The position numbers and the translations under genes are program-made. Positions 59,968 through 64,000 of a stretch of DNA of 64,000 nucleotides are shown here, piece by piece (position 1 is the first letter of the stretch; the number at the start of each line of letters is the position of its first letter). Under the pieces are notes generated by a model, which saw only the letters and a list, made by a program, of their open reading frames with translations, did no database searches and was not told where the DNA came from. Source of the stretch: Brevibacillus sp. DP1.3A (lineage in GTDB: Bacteria > Bacillota > Bacilli > Brevibacillales > Brevibacillaceae); contig NZ_CP085876.1 in NCBI RefSeq assembly GCF_013284245.2, positions 3,889,001 to 3,953,000 of the forward strand, written 5' to 3'.

Positions 59968-60010
59968 AAAAACTCCCATGGAGCCGTGAACATAGCTCCA
60001 CAGGAGAGTT
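59968..60010 (-). terminator. Terminator of the GNAT gene
   Basis: AACTCTCCTGTGGAGC pairs with GCTCCATGGGAGTT (two mismatches); TTTTC follows on the minus strand. Confidence 0.78.
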
Positions 60011-60029
60011 GGTTCTTGTTGTCTTGCGA

Positions 60030-60701
60030 TTAGATAGGAAGCAGCTCCACAGATTCTTTGCTCTCCAAGTCTTTCACCATGTCGAGCCATGCCTGCGGCT
60101 TTTGTGGAAGCACAGCGTAATAACGCTTCAAGAACGTGACGATCAGATCTGCTTCGAGGGTCGTTTGCTCTTCGTTTGTCGGCATGAAGCCCAGATCGAG
60201 TCCGGATACTGCTTCGCCGTCATTTTGCCAGGACGGATGTACGTACGTAAAGTTTGTACGTTTGTAGCCCAAATGAGAGAGCACTTCACGGCGCACAAAT
60301 GGGTCCATTGGCTTGATTCCGCCAAAGTTGTGTTCTTCCACACGGTACGGGTCGTAGATTTCTGCAAACATCCCGTACAGCTCCTTGCCGTTTTCAACAG
60401 CCAGAGCGAGCAGGTCCTTTTGACGCTCTCTGGCGAGGAATCGTCCCACTCCGAGTCCTTCTCTACCAATAATCGTGAAGTCTGTCATGGCTACGTTCAT
60501 GTCCGTGTAATAACGGTATTCGGTAGCGCCCACAACTTCTCCTTCGTGTACAGCTACAAATACACGAATGCCCGGATCTTCTAGCGGTTCTTTCCACAGA
60601 TCGTACTCCAATACTTCCTCAGGCGGGAAAACCTCTTGCATCAAACGGTGCATCTTCGCAAACAGCGGATTGTCGATATGTTGAATACGTACGAATTCCA
60701 T
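60030..60701 (-). CDS. GNAT-family N-acetyltransferase
   Basis: A 223-residue GNAT-like protein: EGEVVGATEYRYYTDMNVAM as the core strand region and GREGLGVGRFLARERQKDLLALA as the acetyl-CoA pyrophosphate loop. The C-terminal half is unusual. GAGGGGA precedes the ATG. It follows a second GNAT gene by 42 bp; substrate unknown. Confidence 0.78.
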   Translation of the reverse strand: MEFVRIQHIDNPLFAKMHRLMQEVFPPEEVLEYDLWKEPLEDPGIRVFVAVHEGEVVGATEYRYYTDMNVAMTDFTIIGREGLGVGRFLARERQKDLLALAVENGKELYGMFAEIYDPYRVEEHNFGGIKPMDPFVRREVLSHLGYKRTNFTYVHPSWQNDGEAVSGLDLGFMPTNEEQTTLEADLIVTFLKRYYAVLPQKPQAWLDMVKDLESKESVELLPI

Positions 60702-60742
60702 CAGTCAAATCCCCTCTCGATCGATTATGTCGGATAAATACC

Positions 60743-61414
60743 CTACCGATGCTGCTGGAATGGATTTTTCCATTCCATGAGTGTCGCGTAGTTGCGAGAT
60801 TCCTCATCTTCCAAATAATTCGCCACGACCTGAACAGGCGTGCGACCACATCGCATGAGAAATGTAATCACCGGGTCTCTTACTTCCCCTGTCAGAACAC
60901 GCTCCAAATACTGCTCAGGTGTCCATTGGTCTGCATAATGCCCATATCCTGGCATGCGACCTCCGCCGAGCAATCTGCGCAGTCCTTTTTGTACCACCAG
61001 CTCATACATCGCTTGCATCATCTGTTGGCCGAATCCCAGCTTGCGGAAGCTCGGACGAATACAAATGTCTACGATGTACAGCGTGTCCCCCTCGGGATCG
61101 TGATTACGGATATAACCGCTATCCGTGACATCCTCCCACTTATGCTCAGGGTGAGCCGGATCAAACTTCACGAGCAGTCCTGTCATCGAACCTGCCAAAA
61201 CGCCGTCCACTTCCACACAAATGGCACCTTCCGGGAACAGCGTAATATGGTTCGTCAGCTGCTCCTGGTTCCACCATAACTCAGACGGGAACGGCGGGGG
61301 AAAACTCTCCGCCTGTATTTGGATCAACTCGAAGAAGTCTGCGCGATTGTAGTTACGTATAACGGCTTTGTGTGGCTTGTTCCCTTCAAATACATACAGC
61401 TCTTTTCTGTACAT
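60743..61414 (-). CDS. GNAT-family N-acetyltransferase (YhcX N-half-like)
   Basis: A 223-residue protein: IRNYNRADFFELIQIQAESFPPPFP, VDGVLAGSMTGLLV, and the acetyl-CoA block LYIVDICIRPSFRKLGFGQQMMQAMY. It resembles the acetyltransferase half of YhcX-like GNAT/nitrilase fusions, whose other half is the neighbouring gene. AGGAGG is 6 bp before the ATG at 61414. Confidence 0.82.
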   Translation of the reverse strand: MYRKELYVFEGNKPHKAVIRNYNRADFFELIQIQAESFPPPFPSELWWNQEQLTNHITLFPEGAICVEVDGVLAGSMTGLLVKFDPAHPEHKWEDVTDSGYIRNHDPEGDTLYIVDICIRPSFRKLGFGQQMMQAMYELVVQKGLRRLLGGGRMPGYGHYADQWTPEQYLERVLTGEVRDPVITFLMRCGRTPVQVVANYLEDEESRNYATLMEWKNPFQQHR

Positions 61415-61450
61415 ATTCATCCTCCTGCTGTCCAAATCACGATGGATTGC

Positions 61451-62308
61451 TTACTTCCAGTCTGTATATAAATCGGTGCGGCGGTCGCGCCACGTTGTGA
61501 CGGAGCCTTTTTCCCGCACGTCATATAGCAATTGGATATCCAGGTCAGCGGTTACCATCATGTCGTGGTTGATCTCCCCTTCAGCAAGAATGCCTCGCGG
61601 AGGGAACGGAACATCGTTTGGCGTCAAGATTGCCGCTTGTCCAAAGTTCGCTCGCATAAAATCAACTGTCGGCAACGAGCCTACAGTACCAGTCAGTACG
61701 ACATACACCTGGTTTTCAATCGTCCGGGCATGACTCGTGTAACGTACGCGGTGGAACGCATGGCGATCATCCGTGCAGGATGGGCAGAAAATGACGTCTG
61801 CACCCCGCGCTTTGGCGATGCGCACCCACTCAGGGAACTCGATGTCATAGCAAATAATCATCGCGACCTTCCCTTTGTCGGTCTCAAAGATTTGTAGCGA
61901 GTCGCCAGCTCCCATATTCCAACCTTTTACTTCCCATGGCGTGATATGGATTTTTTTCTGCTGCCCTACACGTCCATCCGGGTAAAACAGAAAAGCCGTA
62001 TTGTAAAGCTTGCCGTTTTCCTCGATGATGTGCGTTCCACCAATCAGATGCATCTCATATTTGGCAGCGAGGGAACGAAATAGCTCGACATATCGGTCCG
62101 TGAATGATGGCAATGCCGTAATCGGCAGCGCATTTCCCTGCTCGTCCCCAATCGACATGAGTTGAGTCGTAAACAGCTCCGGGAAAAGGAGGAATTCTGT
62201 GTCGTACTCTTGCGCGTTTTTCACGTAGTGCTCAACTTGATTGGCGAAGTCTTCAAAGCTATGTATGGTATGCAGATGATACTGCACAGCGGAAACACGC
62301 ATTTTCAT
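61451..62308 (-). CDS. Carbon-nitrogen hydrolase (nitrilase superfamily)
   Basis: A 285-residue amidase/nitrilase-fold enzyme with the Glu-Lys-Cys triad: FLLFPELFTT, QKKIHITPWEVKGW and MIICYDIEFPEW. It hydrolyses a C-N bond of an amide or carbamoyl compound. It precedes the GNAT gene by 36 bp, in the opposite order to the fused YhcX type, so it is not a simple split of the fusion. Confidence 0.88.
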   Translation of the reverse strand: MKMRVSAVQYHLHTIHSFEDFANQVEHYVKNAQEYDTEFLLFPELFTTQLMSIGDEQGNALPITALPSFTDRYVELFRSLAAKYEMHLIGGTHIIEENGKLYNTAFLFYPDGRVGQQKKIHITPWEVKGWNMGAGDSLQIFETDKGKVAMIICYDIEFPEWVRIAKARGADVIFCPSCTDDRHAFHRVRYTSHARTIENQVYVVLTGTVGSLPTVDFMRANFGQAAILTPNDVPFPPRGILAEGEINHDMMVTADLDIQLLYDVREKGSVTTWRDRRTDLYTDWK

Positions 62309-62396
62309 GCCATTCTTCCTTCCTCAAACGTGATAAGAACCTCTCAGACTAAAATATATCAAAAACAGTCTGTAAAGTCTCGTCATTGACTGTATG

Positions 62397-62429
62397 AAAA
62401 AAGTCGCCTATCCACTTAGACGGGCGACT
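62397..62429 (-). terminator. Terminator of the carbamoylase gene
   Basis: AGTCGCC pairs with GGCGACT, with TTTTTT on the minus strand, directly after the stop codon. Confidence 0.85.
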
Positions 62430-62436
62430 CTCGCTC

Positions 62437-63696
62437 TTATTGGTTGGTACACATCCGCAATACGGTTTTGTAGAGCAGCTCTGTTCCCAGTGCCACGTCT
62501 TCATAGGCTGCGTATTCTTGCGGATTATGACTGATTCCGTCCTTGCAGCGGACAAAAATCATCCCGTAATCACAAACGTAAGAGAGCGCCAAAGCGTCAT
62601 GGAAAGGGCCACTCATCAGCTCGCGCACAGAGGCACCAAGCTTGCTGCTCTCCTCGTGCATGATTGCCTTAATCCAGTCAGCACAGTAACGCGGGTCACT
62701 ATTCGTATCTTCCGTAATGGTATATTGCAATCCACCTTCTACAGCGGCTAACTCAATCGCCTCGCGCAACGCTTGTTCGCGCTCATCGCGGCGCCTCAAA
62801 TCGATATCCCGCAAATCAATCGAAAAACGCACCCGCTCGGGAATGATGTTGCGCGAATCCGGGAAAACCTCCAAGTGACCGACTGTACCGACTGTTGGCG
62901 CTTGTGGATCGAGCTTTGCCAGCTCGTTCACTGCCAAAATTACTTTTGCCGCTCCGACTAGTGCATCCTTCCTCATCGGCATCGGTACGGAACCAGCGTG
63001 TCCGGCAAAGCCAGTCAGCTCGACCGTCCACCACAAAGGCCCTGATATCGCCGACACGATTCCAATCGCTTCTCTCGCATCATCGAGAATCGGCCCCTGC
63101 TCAATATGCAGCTCCAGATAAGCACCGATGCTGCCTTTTGGATAAATAGAGGCTTCTAGGCGATCAGGGTCGCATCCAAAATCAAACAGTGCCTGCCTGC
63201 GTGTGATCCCGTTTTTGTCCGTCCGCTCCAAGTCCGTCGGGTCCAGCATGCCGAGAATGCCTTTGGAACCAAACAGTCCTTTTTGAAACCGGCATCCTTC
63301 TTCGTCACAAAACGCAACGACTTCAATCGACTGTGCAGGCATGACCCCTTGTTCATTCAACGTCTGGACGACCTCTAGTCCACCCAATACCCCGATCACA
63401 CCATCGTACTGGCCACCGTACGGCTGCGAATCGATATGCGAGCCAACCATCAAGATCGGGGCTTGATCATCCTTCCCCGTCATCCGACCAATCAAATTGC
63501 CGAAGTCATCGATCCGCGTCTGAAGACCGGCTTCTTCCATCCAGCTACGCACCAGCTCTACGCCTGCCCGGTCTTCGGCAGACAAAGCGAGTCGACATAC
63601 GCCCGTTTCGCCTATTTTCCCGATTTGCGCCAATTGCTCGATTCGTTTTTGCAGTCGTTCTTCATTGATCGTCAGCTTTCTCGCTTTTACGTTCAT
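62437..63696 (-). CDS. M20 Zn-dependent amidase, N-carbamoyl-amino acid hydrolase/allantoate amidohydrolase type
   Basis: A 419-residue hydantoinase/carbamoylase-family enzyme: MVGSHIDSQPYGGQYDGVIG, CDEEGCRFQKGLFGSKG, YLELHIEQGPILDD, GHAGSVPMPMRKDA, and MSGPFHDALAL at the substrate site. It removes carbamoyl groups with release of CO2 and ammonia. GAGGAGG lies before the ATG, which overlaps the stop of the amidohydrolase remnant (ATGA). This points to purine, hydantoin or ureide breakdown. Confidence 0.9.
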   Translation of the reverse strand: MNVKARKLTINEERLQKRIEQLAQIGKIGETGVCRLALSAEDRAGVELVRSWMEEAGLQTRIDDFGNLIGRMTGKDDQAPILMVGSHIDSQPYGGQYDGVIGVLGGLEVVQTLNEQGVMPAQSIEVVAFCDEEGCRFQKGLFGSKGILGMLDPTDLERTDKNGITRRQALFDFGCDPDRLEASIYPKGSIGAYLELHIEQGPILDDAREAIGIVSAISGPLWWTVELTGFAGHAGSVPMPMRKDALVGAAKVILAVNELAKLDPQAPTVGTVGHLEVFPDSRNIIPERVRFSIDLRDIDLRRRDEREQALREAIELAAVEGGLQYTITEDTNSDPRYCADWIKAIMHEESSKLGASVRELMSGPFHDALALSYVCDYGMIFVRCKDGISHNPQEYAAYEDVALGTELLYKTVLRMCTNQ

Positions 63697-63815
63697 GCTT
63701 GTAGAACCTCCTCATCTTGGCGTTGATAGACGAATTCCCCATCTATCATCGTTTTGTCTACGCGCAGTTCTTTCATACGATCTGCCTGCGTTGCCAAAAT
63801 ATCAATGTGCCTCTT
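63693..63815 (-). pseudogene. C-terminal stub of an amidohydrolase
   Basis: About 40 codons end DRMKELRVDKTMIDGEFVYQ, the usual last strand of amidohydrolases (such as the YtcJ group). The frame is closed upstream by TAG at 63816-63818, so no complete gene exists here. The stop overlaps the carbamoylase start, as in a former operon. Confidence 0.6.
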
Positions 63816-64000
63816 CTAAAATGGTATTCAACTCGTCCTGTTCATAGTAGAGAATTCCATAATCATCTGATTGGCTGGGGGTTGTCCGATTACTAAATCG
63901 CGATGATCCTAAGCATCTCCCGCCATGTCAAAACCGGCATGGAACTTTGACAAAAAACTATCGTTTACTATCTACAATCTGAAGTATATTAATTTAAAAC
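63816..64000. other. Unassigned end of window
   Basis: The minus strand has an open stretch of about 50 codons ending with SQSDDYGILYYEQDELN and stopping near 63803, but with no start codon; it could be debris of another gene. The last 60 bases are AT-rich. No feature can be supported. Confidence 0.3.

Noticed and set aside
1-64000. CRISPR arrays, prophage, rRNA operons, transposase genes
   Set aside because: No spaced direct-repeat series, phage structural genes, rRNA sequence or DDE transposase frames were recognised; the only mobile-type element is the small insert at 50.3 kb.

Overview
This 64 kb window is chromosomal DNA of a Gram-positive, spore-forming member of the Bacillales, most likely Brevibacillus. 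Pointers are the Cfr-like 23S rRNA methyltransferase (closest in memory to ClbC of Brevibacillus brevis), an S-layer-homology glycosidase, a CotF-like coat protein, a YpdA-type bacillithiol reductase, VanW and NlpC/P60 wall proteins, the XerS-like recombinase, and consistent AGGAGG-type ribosome sites with frequent GTG/TTG starts. I saw no prophage, transposase gene, CRISPR array or rRNA. The species is inferred from gene content, without a database search.

Layout. 1-12.5 kb: start of an ABC exporter behind a Fur box, a Tat-exported P1-family peptidase, efflux pumps, an HxlR/oxidoreductase/LLM flavoprotein operon, a LysE exporter, a TVP38-histidine kinase-response regulator operon, and a GyrI-like protein with a WYL regulator. 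12.5-16 kb: a 212-bp nested inverted repeat (candidate structured RNA), then ethanolamine ammonia-lyase genes eutB and eutC behind a stand-alone receiver protein. 16-24 kb: ada with a drug pump, an Rrf2 regulator, a BAAT-like hydrolase, a HIT protein, YpdA, and an SLH-GH18 protein. 24-25.6 kb: a resistance locus with a Cfr-like methyltransferase, a possible leader ORF, and the stump of an ABC-F gene that still carries its transcription attenuator. 25.8-33.6 kb: coat protein, kbl-tdh threonine catabolism, XerS, manganese catalase and a GT51 transglycosylase. 33.7-43.7 kb: one long minus-strand operon (TetR, acyl-CoA ligase, MaoC hydratase, KAS III-like enzyme, LivK/G/F/H/M, second acyl-CoA synthetase) that looks like uptake and CoA activation of an organic acid. 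43.9-50.5 kb: wall hydrolases, a Fur-box-controlled ferredoxin-NADP reductase, a tRNA Asp-Thr-Leu operon, and a MITE-like element placed between two copies of a terminator hairpin.

50.5-59.6 kb holds the most unusual system. A sigma-54 enhancer-binding protein, coupled to a small membrane protein, lies just upstream of a near-consensus -24/-12 promoter with paired upstream dyads. That promoter drives a complete ECF transporter (two ATPases, T and S subunits), a P1/DmpA-type aminopeptidase and an M20 hydrolase. I read this as regulated uptake and hydrolysis of a small amide or peptide-like nutrient. The window ends with GNAT, nitrilase and carbamoylase genes and the C-terminal stub of an amidohydrolase.

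The main regulatory reads are two Fur boxes, a cre site before kbl-tdh, operator-like dyads next to Rrf2, WYL and TetR genes, a sigma-54 promoter, and two RNA-based attenuators in the resistance locus. Start codons were chosen from ribosome-site spacing and can differ from the longest reading frame.
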